Made by a program: the position numbers and the translations under genes. The notes beneath the pieces were generated by a model. That model was not told the origin of the DNA. It searched no databases and saw only the letters and a program-made list of their open reading frames with translations. Positions 1 to 8,577 of a stretch of 64,000 bases of DNA are shown here, piece after piece. How positions within the stretch are numbered: the first letter of the stretch is position 1; every line of letters begins with the position of its first letter. The DNA is taken from contig NZ_BAMW01000016.1 in NCBI RefSeq assembly GCF_000963945.1, positions 1 to 64,000 of the forward strand, written 5' to 3'. This stretch comes from Acetobacter indonesiensis. GTDB taxonomy: Bacteria > Pseudomonadota > Alphaproteobacteria > Acetobacterales > Acetobacteraceae.

Positions 1-1
1 A

Positions 2-181
2 AACAGGAAATCAAAGCCACCTTACAATTGGCATCTGTATAAAAAGCGTCATCTGATCGAAAACATGTTCGCAAAGCTGAAAGACTGGCGACGGGTGGCA
101 ACACGATACCAACGCTGCGCTCATACCTTCATGTTCGCAATCCACATCGCAGCAAGCTTCATCTTCTATCTTAAAGAATGA
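2..181 (+). mobile_element. IS5-family transposase, C-terminal fragment (cut by window start)
   Basis: Frame 2 is open from the window start to a TGA at 179-181 and gives about 59 residues. It contains HLIENMFAKLKDWRR followed by TRYQR, the C-terminal signature of IS5-family DDE transposases; the Glu in LIEN would be the third catalytic acidic residue. The rest of the element lies left of the window. The short sequence just after the stop (to about 192, ending CCTGAGC) may be the terminal inverted repeat with TTA as target duplication, but the other end is not visible, so the boundary is a guess. It sits upstream of an iron receptor gene and could influence its transcription. Confidence 0.8.
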
Positions 182-454
182 GTCCTGAGCTTAAATATAC
201 AATATTTCCCGGTATAAATTTTATTTTATCTATAACTATAATTTAAAAATTTTAATATAGTCTTCCACCCTACAAATTGAATACGTCATTTATTATTCTA
301 CACTTGCCAGCATAATTTTCAGACGTTTTTCCGCAGAAAGAAAATCTCAAAAAAAAACTTACCCCGATGTGAAGACCCGCACTTTCATTTCGTCTTCCTT
401 TTATGACTCTCTTTTTGAGAACACATCTCAGTTGCATTTAGGAAGCCAGAGCCG

Positions 455-2905
455 ATGGATGATATACGACGCCACGCGTCAGCCCCTCTTGTAAGTCTTT
501 ACCTTACTCTCCTCATATCCACCATCGCGCCTAGCCTGCTGTCACGGGCGGCTCATGCGGCAGAAAGTAACAGCGAAGCGACACACCATTTTTCAATTCC
601 AGCACAATCACTCCGCACGGCGTTGCAACACTACCTTGAACAATCTGGTGTGCAGGTAGCCTACCCCACCCTTGCCGCAGGGAATGCCCGCTCAACGGCA
701 TTATCTGGTACCATGACCGCGCAGGAGGCACTTGCCCGGCTGGTGGCGGGCACTGGCCTCGCGCCCCGTTTCACCGGTGCGCATAGTGCCACCCTTGGCA
801 AGGAGAATTCAGCCATCATGCTGGGGCCTGTGCGTGTAGGGGGGAGAGCGGCGACAATACAGGACGCACAGTCTGCTTACGGGCCGGGTGTAGGGTTTGT
901 GGCAACGCGCAGTGCATCTGCTACCCGCACGGACACACCTTTAATCAGCACTCCCAAGTCTGTTTACGTTGTCACCCGACAGCAGATGGATGACCTCCAG
1001 CCCCTGACCATTGGTGCTGCGCTGCGTTATACACCCGGGGTTGTCAGTTTGACTGCAAACGACAGCACACCCTCGGCCAGCCTGTTTCAGCCTGTGCATC
1101 AACGAGGGTTTGAGTCCTATACTTTTGTGGATGGCCTTTTGAACGGCACATCCGTCACCGATCCGTTTTTTCTTGACCGGATTGAAGCGCTGAGCGGCCC
1201 CTCTTCTGTCATGTATGGGCAGGCCAACCCCGGCGGCCTGATAAACATGACACTCAAGCGCCCAACAGAAAAAGCGCAGGGGCAGGCAAATGTTGGCTTT
1301 GGCAATTACGGGCGCTACCAGGGGCAGATCGACCTGAGCGGTCCTTTAAACAAAAGCCGTACTTTGCTGTACCGGCTTATTGGCATGGGTGTGACGCAAG
1401 GCTCGCAAACACACTATAACCACTATAAACGCCTTGCGACACAGGGTGATATTGAATGGAAAATAGACAGAAAAACCGATATTACGCTTATTGGGCAATT
1501 TGCCTATGACCCACAAAGCTGGAGCCCGTGGATTGGTATTCCCGCCTATGGCAGCCTGATTAAAAGCCCAACAGGGCGCATACCTGTCTCACGGTTTTAT
1601 GGTGACCCGGCTTTTAATGAAAACTGGAACCGGCAATATATGCTGGAAGCGCTTTTTCACCATGAATTCACAAAAAACCTTCAGTTTAATGTAACAGCGC
1701 GGTTTGATGCACAAAGTGATGGAAGTTGCAGCCTGATGTCTGGCGCGGTTAATGTTACAAAAAACATCATGAAACGCTCGGCATTTTGTAATAGCGATTC
1801 ACACGGGCGCTCCTCACAGTTAACGGCAAATGTGAGTTACAAAGTAAAAACTGGCCCTGTTTCTCACTCCTTTTTGGTGGGTGTTGATTATCGTGGTCAA
1901 TGGTCGCAGGGAAGCTGGGGTTTTGCTTCTGCCCCCGCTGTCAGCATTACTGACCCGCTTTATAACCAATATACGTTTTCAGATTATATTCAGGCTACGG
2001 GCGGTAAATCGACAACGGCAAAATATGCTTACTGGCAAGACGGTATTTACTTTCAGGACCAGATGAACTGGCGGCGTTTTTATGTAACCCTTGCCGGGCG
2101 GCAGGACTGGAATGGTTACGGAGAAATGTTTAACAGACCGTTTACATGGAATGCTGGCATCAATTATGTTTCCAAAATTGGGCTTGCTCCCTACTTCAAT
2201 TATTCAAAATCTTTCATGCCGCAAACCGGGAAGGTTTATAGCGCAGGAAACCTTGTTCAACCCGATCCGCTAAGCGGACACCAGTGGGAGGTTGGACTGA
2301 AATATCAGATCCCGCACCTTCAGTCTTTTATGACCGTTGCTTATTATGACCTTTCTGAAAATAATGTGCTGGTCAGTGACCCTTATTTTCCACAATATAG
2401 TAGCGAGATAGGGCAGGTAAAATCGCGGGGGGTTGAAGTTTCAGCCCATGCCAATCTTGCACAGGGGCTTGACCTTATTCTGAATTATACATGGAATAAA
2501 GTTTACAATGCGCGCACAACTTTAACAGGCAACACCATTTCTGGTGAAAGTGTTTCTCTTTTGGGTAAACGCCTTGTGCAGCAACCTACCAATGCGGCAT
2601 CAGGCTTCCTTGACTACCACCTACCTAAAAGCCTTGCCCCTGGCCTTTCGGTCAATTTTGGTGTCCGGTATCAAGATAAAAGCTGGGCTGACCAAGCCAA
2701 CTCTTTACGAAACCCTTCTTTTATACTGTTTGACACAGGTATGAGCTGGAACGCGGGAGACGTGTTTAAAGCTGTAAAAGGGTTGAATTTTCGCCTGAAC
2801 ATGACAAATTTTGCAAATAATGCGTATGTTCAATGTGGTTCAGCCCGGTTCTGCCACTATGGTAACCAGCGCGTTGTTTATGGCACGATTGGTTACCACT
2901 GGTGA
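455..2905 (+). CDS. TonB-dependent siderophore receptor with N-terminal STN signalling domain
   Basis: An 816-residue outer-membrane receptor for a ferric chelate. The start is supported by AGGAAG about 10 bases upstream of the ATG. Residues 1-35 are a signal peptide (cleavage near AHA/AE). Residues 46-106 form the STN domain (FSIPAQSL, then ALSGTMTAQEAL) used by receptors that signal through FecR to FecI. A plug with TPKSVYVVT and a 22-strand-type barrel follow, and the chain ends in an aromatic residue (IGYHW), as expected for outer-membrane insertion. It converges on fecR, 38 bp away, so the receptor and its regulators form one locus although the order differs from the classic fecIRA. The exact siderophore cannot be read from the sequence; FoxA/FhuE/FecA-like proteins are all possible. 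Confidence 0.93.
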   Translation: MDDIRRHASAPLVSLYLTLLISTIAPSLLSRAAHAAESNSEATHHFSIPAQSLRTALQHYLEQSGVQVAYPTLAAGNARSTALSGTMTAQEALARLVAGTGLAPRFTGAHSATLGKENSAIMLGPVRVGGRAATIQDAQSAYGPGVGFVATRSASATRTDTPLISTPKSVYVVTRQQMDDLQPLTIGAALRYTPGVVSLTANDSTPSASLFQPVHQRGFESYTFVDGLLNGTSVTDPFFLDRIEALSGPSSVMYGQANPGGLINMTLKRPTEKAQGQANVGFGNYGRYQGQIDLSGPLNKSRTLLYRLIGMGVTQGSQTHYNHYKRLATQGDIEWKIDRKTDITLIGQFAYDPQSWSPWIGIPAYGSLIKSPTGRIPVSRFYGDPAFNENWNRQYMLEALFHHEFTKNLQFNVTARFDAQSDGSCSLMSGAVNVTKNIMKRSAFCNSDSHGRSSQLTANVSYKVKTGPVSHSFLVGVDYRGQWSQGSWGFASAPAVSITDPLYNQYTFSDYIQATGGKSTTAKYAYWQDGIYFQDQMNWRRFYVTLAGRQDWNGYGEMFNRPFTWNAGINYVSKIGLAPYFNYSKSFMPQTGKVYSAGNLVQPDPLSGHQWEVGLKYQIPHLQSFMTVAYYDLSENNVLVSDPYFPQYSSEIGQVKSRGVEVSAHANLAQGLDLILNYTWNKVYNARTTLTGNTISGESVSLLGKRLVQQPTNAASGFLDYHLPKSLAPGLSVNFGVRYQDKSWADQANSLRNPSFILFDTGMSWNAGDVFKAVKGLNFRLNMTNFANNAYVQCGSARFCHYGNQRVVYGTIGYHW

Positions 2906-2927
2906 GCATACCCTACAGTCTGCTCAA

Positions 2928-2956
2928 GCGGCCTTTTGCGTTATCATAAAGGCCGC
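2928..2956. terminator. Hairpin between convergent receptor and fecR
   Basis: GCGGCCTTT and AAAGGCCGC form a perfect 9-bp stem around an 11-base loop. It lies just after the receptor stop and overlaps the last codons of fecR. There is no clear T-tract on either side, so it is terminator-like rather than a canonical intrinsic terminator. Confidence 0.35.
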
Positions 2957-3897
2957 AACACCAGAATATGACCGGGGAGATAAAGCATTTTCAGCCCTGC
3001 GGTAGCCGCAATGGTTTTGAGTGCATCATCTATCCGGTCCAGACGAAAAGAGCCGCTTATTCGGGTATCTTTTCCTTTTTCTCTCCAAACATACACCGCA
3101 CCATTCAGGTAGCGTGCCAGAGCCCGCACAGCCTCGGTTACTGTTGCGTTATCCAGCATCAGCTCACCGCGCGCCCAGACTGCAATATCGTCCGGGCTTA
3201 TGTTTTTCTCAAATACAGCATCTCCATGCCCGCCATAGGTAAAACGCTCCCCTTCGTGCAGGCGCGCTGCAACACGGGGGGGCTGGGAACCATGCACATC
3301 AACACACCCCTGAAGAACCGAGACGCTCACTTTCTCCTGCTCGTCCCGCACCTCAAAAACAGTGCCGATGTCCTCTACCTTGCCGTATCTGTCTGCAACC
3401 TGAAAAGGCCGAGCAGGGTCATGCCGAACTTTAAAAAGAGCATTGCCGCGCAGTAAACCGATATCCCGGCGGGTGGCTGTGTAATGCACCGTAATAGCGG
3501 TATTGCTATCAAGAACAGCCTCGGAGCCATCAGCTAACATGACCGTGCGAACAGACGTGCCGGTCCATTGGTCGGCCTGCCACCATAGTTTGAGGGTGGG
3601 TGTGTACAACAAAAAGACTGTCGATGCAGCAAGTGCAGTCAGAGTATAAAGACGTGTTTTAAATTTATGCTTGCGCTGCAGACGGTGCGCGGCAACCTGC
3701 AAGGCGTGGTCTTGCAGGGGTGTAACAGCAAGCTTACGCCAGAGTGTGCGCTCATTTTCAAAAATTCTGTTATGTTCAGGGGAGAGATCACGCCATTTTT
3801 GAAAATCAGACAGTTCATCCGCTGTCATCTTGCCTGATGCCATGCGAACAATCCAGGACCGTGCAGTTTTTGCTATCTCATTGCGCGCGCTGATCAA
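2944..3897 (-). CDS. fecR: FecR-type anti-sigma factor / sigma regulator
   Basis: A 317-residue single-pass inner-membrane protein. Residues 1-80 are the cytoplasmic anti-sigma part (DFQKWRDLSPEHNRIFE is the usual N-terminal motif). A membrane helix spans about 84-103. The periplasmic FecR domain (residues about 113-210) contains DGSEAVLDSNTA and LLRGNALFKV. The C-terminal part (about 230-317) resembles the STN-like module that contacts the receptor signalling domain. It lies 99 bp downstream of the sigma gene on the same strand and converges with the receptor gene. Known role of the family: on receptor occupancy FecR releases or activates FecI so that it transcribes the receptor gene. Confidence 0.92.
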   Translation of the reverse strand: MISARNEIAKTARSWIVRMASGKMTADELSDFQKWRDLSPEHNRIFENERTLWRKLAVTPLQDHALQVAAHRLQRKHKFKTRLYTLTALAASTVFLLYTPTLKLWWQADQWTGTSVRTVMLADGSEAVLDSNTAITVHYTATRRDIGLLRGNALFKVRHDPARPFQVADRYGKVEDIGTVFEVRDEQEKVSVSVLQGCVDVHGSQPPRVAARLHEGERFTYGGHGDAVFEKNISPDDIAVWARGELMLDNATVTEAVRALARYLNGAVYVWREKGKDTRISGSFRLDRIDDALKTIAATAGLKMLYLPGHILVLRPL

Positions 3898-3996
3898 GGT
3901 TTGTCCGTACTCAGTTGTTTTTTATTGTCATATTATCAAGTTATCACGGCGATAATCAGCAGGATAGTGACACGTCCTGACCCTGACAAAAGAGTA

Positions 3997-4500
3997 TCAT
4001 TTATCTCTGGCGCAAGACAACCTTTCCAGAGCCTGCTGAATATAACGATTGACAATAGAGACAGATTTACCATGGCGGCTGGCAATTTCAGTTTGCGTCA
4101 AGCCCTGGAAACGATTGAGATAGAAAAAGGTTTTCATGGGTTCTGGCATGGTATCTATAATATTTTCAACATTTTCGAGCTGTTTTTTTGCAGCCGTATA
4201 CTGCTCTGCTGAAGGTTTGTCATCTTCCAGCCAAAGCAGGTCGTGAATACTGTCCTGCACATCATCCTGCCGCCCGATACGACGGGCATGGTCAATGGCA
4301 AGGTTAGAGGCCAAACGGTAAAGATAGGCTTTGGGGTTGGTAATTAGGCCTGGCTGCTCAATACGCAGGATTTTCTCAAATAGAGACTGTACAGCGTCTT
4401 CTGCTGCTTCTTTATTACGAATAATACGGTACATCAGGCGCAAAAGCACATGCCGTTCATCGACAATAATATCTGTTAGAAGGGCGATTGTGTCCTGCAT
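3997..4500 (-). CDS. fecI: FecI-type ECF sigma factor
   Basis: A 167-residue extracytoplasmic-function sigma factor. Region 2 is seen as RLMYRIIRNKEAAEDAVQ, and region 4 as LTQTEIASRHGKSVSIVNRY, a helix-turn-helix for the -35 element. Length and arrangement match iron-starvation sigma factors. It is the first gene of a fecI-fecR unit, with a Fur-box-like palindrome 42-60 bp upstream, suggesting expression only when iron is scarce. Its likely target is the STN-domain receptor at 455-2905; I could not identify a matching promoter there with confidence. Confidence 0.92.
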   Translation of the reverse strand: MQDTIALLTDIIVDERHVLLRLMYRIIRNKEAAEDAVQSLFEKILRIEQPGLITNPKAYLYRLASNLAIDHARRIGRQDDVQDSIHDLLWLEDDKPSAEQYTAAKKQLENVENIIDTMPEPMKTFFYLNRFQGLTQTEIASRHGKSVSIVNRYIQQALERLSCARDK

Positions 4501-4541
4501 TTGATGCCGGTATCCAATGAGAGCTAAGGCTTCCTATCATT

Positions 4542-4560
4542 TTTAAGAATCATTCGCAAA
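4542..4560 (-). promoter_or_regulatory. Putative Fur box upstream of fecI
   Basis: Read on the minus strand the site is TTTGCGAATGATTCTTAAA. Its core GAATGATTC is a palindrome with a one-base centre, and the TTGCGAAT half matches the alphaproteobacterial Fur consensus (TGCGAAT-n-ATTCGCA); the other half carries two mismatches. It sits 42-60 bp upstream of the fecI ATG, a normal place for a repressor site. The match was made by eye. Confidence 0.55.
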
Positions 4561-4689
4561 TTCTTCTTACGCAGAACATGAACCTGCTGTCAGCAAGTAA
4601 ATTTTAGTTCTGGCAAACCCCGTTTTATGCCGGATGAGACCCAAGTCATGTGGAATACAACATCGTATTACTGCCATCAGACATATAAT

Positions 4690-7600
4690 TTATCTTCCCC
4701 ACCAGATAAGCCGCCCCACCAGCAGATAGAGCGCCGGGGTCGTGAACATGGTCTGGGCCTGGCTGACGAGCAGGCCACCAATCAACGCGATGCCCAATGT
4801 TTGGCGCAGCTCCACGCCGTATCCGCCCATCAGCACCAGTGGCAGCGCGCCAAGAGCGGCGGCAAAGGTGGTCATGACGATGGGCCGCAGGCGCAGCAGG
4901 CACGCCTCGCGGATGGCGCCCCGCGGCGTCATGCCGCGTTCACGTTCGGCATGGATGGCGAAATCCACCAGCAGGATGGCGTTCTTGAGCGAAATGCCGG
5001 TCAGCAGCAGCATGGCGATCACCGCCATACCCGAGAACGGCAGGCCGAACAGGTCGAGCGCGACCACGGCCCCGATTCCGGCCGAGGGAATGGTGGAAAG
5101 AATGGTCAGTGGATGCCACACGCTCTCGTACAGCATGCCCAGCGTGATCCAGACAGCCAGAACGGCCGCGATAATCAGGATTTCGCTGTCATACGTGCTT
5201 TTGTCCAGATCACCTTCGTCACTCTGTAATTCCCCCATGATGCTCGCCGGTAGATGCAGGCTGCGCCATTCCTGATCGATGATCGCCTGCGCCTGTGACA
5301 GGCTGACGCCGGAGGCCAGTTCCAACGCCAGGGAGGCGGAACTGGCGTAGCCGATATGGGTAACCGCCACCGGGTCGAGACTAGGGGCAATGCGAGCCAC
5401 GACCGACAGCGGCACCAGCGTTTCCGCCCCGGTCGCCACTGCTGATCCGGTCGAGGCATTGGCTCCCCCCGCCAGAGAATTGGCGATCTGGTTTTTGAAT
5501 GCCGTGGCACTCGTTGAGGTTGTGGTGCTGGCCGCAGCCGATGTCACGACCCGGATGGTGTTGGACGCCGAGCTGCCCGAGGCGGAGCCGCCCGAGGGGC
5601 TGATCCAGAACTGCTTCAGGATTTCAGGATCACGCTGGAAGCGGTGTTCCACGGTCAGCACCACGTTATACTGCCCGTGTGTGGTGTAGACGACCGAGGC
5701 CGTGGTCTGGCCCAGCGCGTCGGACAGGGTGTTGCCGATCACCTGTGGCGTAACACCGACACGGGCAGCGGTATCACGGTCGATTGCCAGCGTGATGCCC
5801 TGCCCCGGCGGATCTACATCCGGGTCCACATCCGTGAACTCCCTGTGACGGCGCAGGGCTTTCGCCAGCCTGCGTGTCGCCGGTCCCAGCAGCCGGTCAT
5901 CCTCGCTGCGCAGGATGTAACTGATCCCGCTGCTGTTCGAGCCGACTCGCATCATGATGTTGCCGGGCGCCTGTGCGTGATATTCGGCGTGAATGTCTTT
6001 CCCCATCCGGGCCACCACACGGGCCGCCACTTCCGTTCCCGAAGCGCGCCCGGTGGAGAGATCGCGCAGGGTGGCGAACACCATGCCGTGGCTGGAGCCT
6101 TCGCCGGTATCGAGATAGGCGATGACATGGCTGACGGCCGGGTCTTCCAGCAGCACCCTGCTGAACCGCTCCAGCCGCTCTTTTGTCTGCGCCAGTGAAC
6201 TACCGCTGCCACGCGACCCGCCCGAGACAATGCCGATATCCTGACGCGGGAACACGACCTTTGGCATACGGGTGAACAGGACCACGCCCACCAGCAGGGT
6301 CAGCGGCAGCAGCAGCGCGGTCTTGCCGGGATGGCTCAGGCAGACTTCCAGGGTGCGACGATACAGACTGCCTCTGTGTTTTTCATGATCCAGAAAATCT
6401 GCGACATCCACTTCTGGATGCACGGCGGTTCTGTTTTCGGCAAAGCGCATGCACAGCGCCGTCAGGCATGGTGTGACCACGCAGGACAGGACCAGCGACA
6501 CCGTCACGGCGATCCCGACCGTCCCGGCAAACTCCCGGAACAACCGTCCCGTCAGACCGGGGGCAAAGCCAATGGGCAGGAACACCGCCAGCACCGAGAC
6601 GGTAATGGAGAGCAGTGTGAACGCCACTTCGCTGGCCCCGGCAATGGCGGCGTCATCAATGGACAGCCCGCGCTCGCGCATGCGGATGATGTTCTCGATC
6701 ACCACGATGGCGTCATCCACTACCAGCCCCGTGACCACCGTCAGCGCCACGAGCGACAGATTGTCGAGCCCAAACCCCGCCAGATGCATCGGTCCGAGAC
6801 TGGCGATCAGGCAACACGGCACAATGATCGCGGCTGCCATGGATGCGGTCCAGAACCGAAGGACCATCCAGACCACGACCAGCGCCAGAACACAGGAGGC
6901 CAGCAGTGTTACCAGCGTGTGGTGCAGGGAGGACCGGATCACAGCCGAGCCATCCCGCGCCACGGCGATATCCGCGCCGGGTGGTATCAGTGTCCGCAAT
7001 TGTGGGAGGCGCGCTTTCACGGCCTCGACAATGCCGACCAGATTGGCTCCCGGCTGGGCGCGCACCATCAGCGTTAGCGCCGGTTTGCCGTCAAAAAAGG
7101 CGGCCGCGTTCACGTCCTGCATGCTGTCAGTGACAGTCGCGACGTCACGCAGCAGGATGGGGCGCCCATTTTTATAGGCAATCACCAGATCCCGATATGC
7201 TGCGGCATGATCGGCCTGATCGTTCACGGCCAACTGGTAACGCTGGCCCGCCATGTCGATCACGCCCTTCGGTGTATGCGCATTGGCCGAAGCAAGAGCT
7301 GCGCGCAGATTCTCGAACCCCATGCCATATTTGAAGAACAACAGCGGGTTCATCTCCACCCGCACAGCGGGCGCAGAACTGCCCATGAGCATCACATCCC
7401 CAACCCCCTGCACCTGTAGCAGCATGGGCCGCAGGGTGGTGTTCACCAGATCATACAGGTGGGACATGGGTTGCATGCCCGGTGTCACTGCAAGGATCAG
7501 CACCGGCGTCGCATTCGGATTGGCGCGATGATAGCTGGGATCGGACCCTGGCGTAGTCGGCAGGTCGTGCCGGGCAGCGCGGATCGCCGCTTCCACGTCC

Positions 7601-7917
7601 CTCGCTGCGCCGTTGAGATCACGGCCCAATTCAAACCCCAGCGAGATGGAGGTCTCCCCCCGCGTGGAGGAGGACATCATCTGCGTGACGCCTGTGATAT
7701 TGCCCAAATGGCGCTCCAGCGGTGCAGCCACCGTGCGGGCCATGATTTCGGGCGAGCCGCCAGCGTTGGAGGCGGAAACCGAGATCACCGGCAGGTCCAC
7801 ATCGGGCAGGTCGGAAACCGGCAGATGGGACAGCGCCATCAATCCCGACAGCACAGCGGAGAGCAGCAGCAACGTTGTCGCCACCGGGCGATAGACAAAC
7901 CAGGCGATGAATTTCAA
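4690..7917 (-). CDS. RND efflux permease (HAE1/AcrB-MdtB-like) with unusual low-complexity insertion
   Basis: A 1075-residue inner-membrane proton-driven pump subunit. The N-terminus (FIAWFVYRPVATTLL) and TM4 with VTGLVVDDAIVVIENI, holding the paired Asp of the proton relay, are typical of the hydrophobe/amphiphile branch. The family is usually 1020-1050 residues; the excess is explained by a Ser/Ala/Thr/Gly-rich insert at about residues 775-832, between the conserved QFWISP and VPLSVVARI segments of the second periplasmic loop. It is the last gene of the PepSY-ExbBD-TonB-Fur-like operon, 96 bp after the Fur-like gene. No adaptor (MFP) or TolC partner is adjacent, so it must borrow partners or do something unusual. 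Substrate unknown; siderophore export is a reasonable inference from context. Confidence 0.9.
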   Translation of the reverse strand: MKFIAWFVYRPVATTLLLLSAVLSGLMALSHLPVSDLPDVDLPVISVSASNAGGSPEIMARTVAAPLERHLGNITGVTQMMSSSTRGETSISLGFELGRDLNGAARDVEAAIRAARHDLPTTPGSDPSYHRANPNATPVLILAVTPGMQPMSHLYDLVNTTLRPMLLQVQGVGDVMLMGSSAPAVRVEMNPLLFFKYGMGFENLRAALASANAHTPKGVIDMAGQRYQLAVNDQADHAAAYRDLVIAYKNGRPILLRDVATVTDSMQDVNAAAFFDGKPALTLMVRAQPGANLVGIVEAVKARLPQLRTLIPPGADIAVARDGSAVIRSSLHHTLVTLLASCVLALVVVWMVLRFWTASMAAAIIVPCCLIASLGPMHLAGFGLDNLSLVALTVVTGLVVDDAIVVIENIIRMRERGLSIDDAAIAGASEVAFTLLSITVSVLAVFLPIGFAPGLTGRLFREFAGTVGIAVTVSLVLSCVVTPCLTALCMRFAENRTAVHPEVDVADFLDHEKHRGSLYRRTLEVCLSHPGKTALLLPLTLLVGVVLFTRMPKVVFPRQDIGIVSGGSRGSGSSLAQTKERLERFSRVLLEDPAVSHVIAYLDTGEGSSHGMVFATLRDLSTGRASGTEVAARVVARMGKDIHAEYHAQAPGNIMMRVGSNSSGISYILRSEDDRLLGPATRRLAKALRRHREFTDVDPDVDPPGQGITLAIDRDTAARVGVTPQVIGNTLSDALGQTTASVVYTTHGQYNVVLTVEHRFQRDPEILKQFWISPSGGSASGSSASNTIRVVTSAAASTTTSTSATAFKNQIANSLAGGANASTGSAVATGAETLVPLSVVARIAPSLDPVAVTHIGYASSASLALELASGVSLSQAQAIIDQEWRSLHLPASIMGELQSDEGDLDKSTYDSEILIIAAVLAVWITLGMLYESVWHPLTILSTIPSAGIGAVVALDLFGLPFSGMAVIAMLLLTGISLKNAILLVDFAIHAERERGMTPRGAIREACLLRLRPIVMTTFAAALGALPLVLMGGYGVELRQTLGIALIGGLLVSQAQTMFTTPALYLLVGRLIWWGR

Positions 7918-8013
7918 GGAAAATGTCCCGTCCCTGCGGGAGGGCTCACTCTATTAGACGATCGATGCAGGCAGTTTTTCAGCGGACAAAGCGAAAAAAA
8001 TCTTCGCCTTCTT

Positions 8014-8532
8014 TCAGCGGGCTTTCAAATCTTGCCCGGCTGACGATGTGACCGTGATGGCCGCAGCCTGCACGGCCAGCCCATGCTCGGCAGCCACCCG
8101 ACGCAGCAGGGTCGCGACTTCAGGCGCGTTGCAGGCGATCTTCCGTCCGGTATCAGCCTCCACGAAGGTAATCGCGAGAGTTGCTCTGGGCTCCGGAGCC
8201 ACGCTGTAGCGCCACAGCCGGTCAGGTGTGACGTCACGGCGTAGGATATCGCGTTCTACGAGTAAATTCAGGTTACGCTGGATAGACCCCTGAGAGGGAA
8301 CGTGTCCCTGCTCCATGATCCTGCACAGCGTTTTCCAGATTTCTAACGCCGTCGCGTGTGGTCCGGCTTCCAGAAGACCGTGGAACAGGATGCGCCGCAG
8401 ATCGGTCATTTTGATGCCGACTTCCTCGCTGCGTTCTTCCAGCCTACGCACGGCACTGCGGCTGGCGCCCATGCCGGGGCGGATCTGGTTCAGGGCGGGC
8501 GGAGAACGGCGATGTTCGGAGAAAGCGAGCAT
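8014..8532 (-). CDS. Fur-family transcriptional regulator lacking canonical metal ligands
   Basis: A 172-residue protein. Residues about 41-105 (MTDLRRILFHGLLEAG, then SIQRNLNLLVERDILRR) match the winged-helix DNA-binding domain of Fur/Zur (compare ATVYRTL..LEEAGLV). The C-terminal half keeps the dimerisation-domain pattern (ITFVEADTGRKIACN, then EVATLLRRVAAEHGL), but the HHHDH and CxxC metal-binding residues of true Fur are absent; a single Cys remains. The start at 8532 is the longest possible; Met41 could also serve. It is co-transcribed with tonB (45 bp upstream) and an RND permease. Likely a local regulator that no longer senses Fe2+ in the standard way; the assignment rests on pattern, not alignment. 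Confidence 0.72.
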   Translation of the reverse strand: MLAFSEHRRSPPALNQIRPGMGASRSAVRRLEERSEEVGIKMTDLRRILFHGLLEAGPHATALEIWKTLCRIMEQGHVPSQGSIQRNLNLLVERDILRRDVTPDRLWRYSVAPEPRATLAITFVEADTGRKIACNAPEVATLLRRVAAEHGLAVQAAAITVTSSAGQDLKAR

Positions 8533-8577
8533 GGTTTTGATCCTGTCACGATCAGAGATAAGAAAACGTCGAAAACC

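Noticed and set aside
4627-5275. Plus-strand frames over the end of the RND gene
   Set aside because: Antisense to the pump, without start signals or known motifs.
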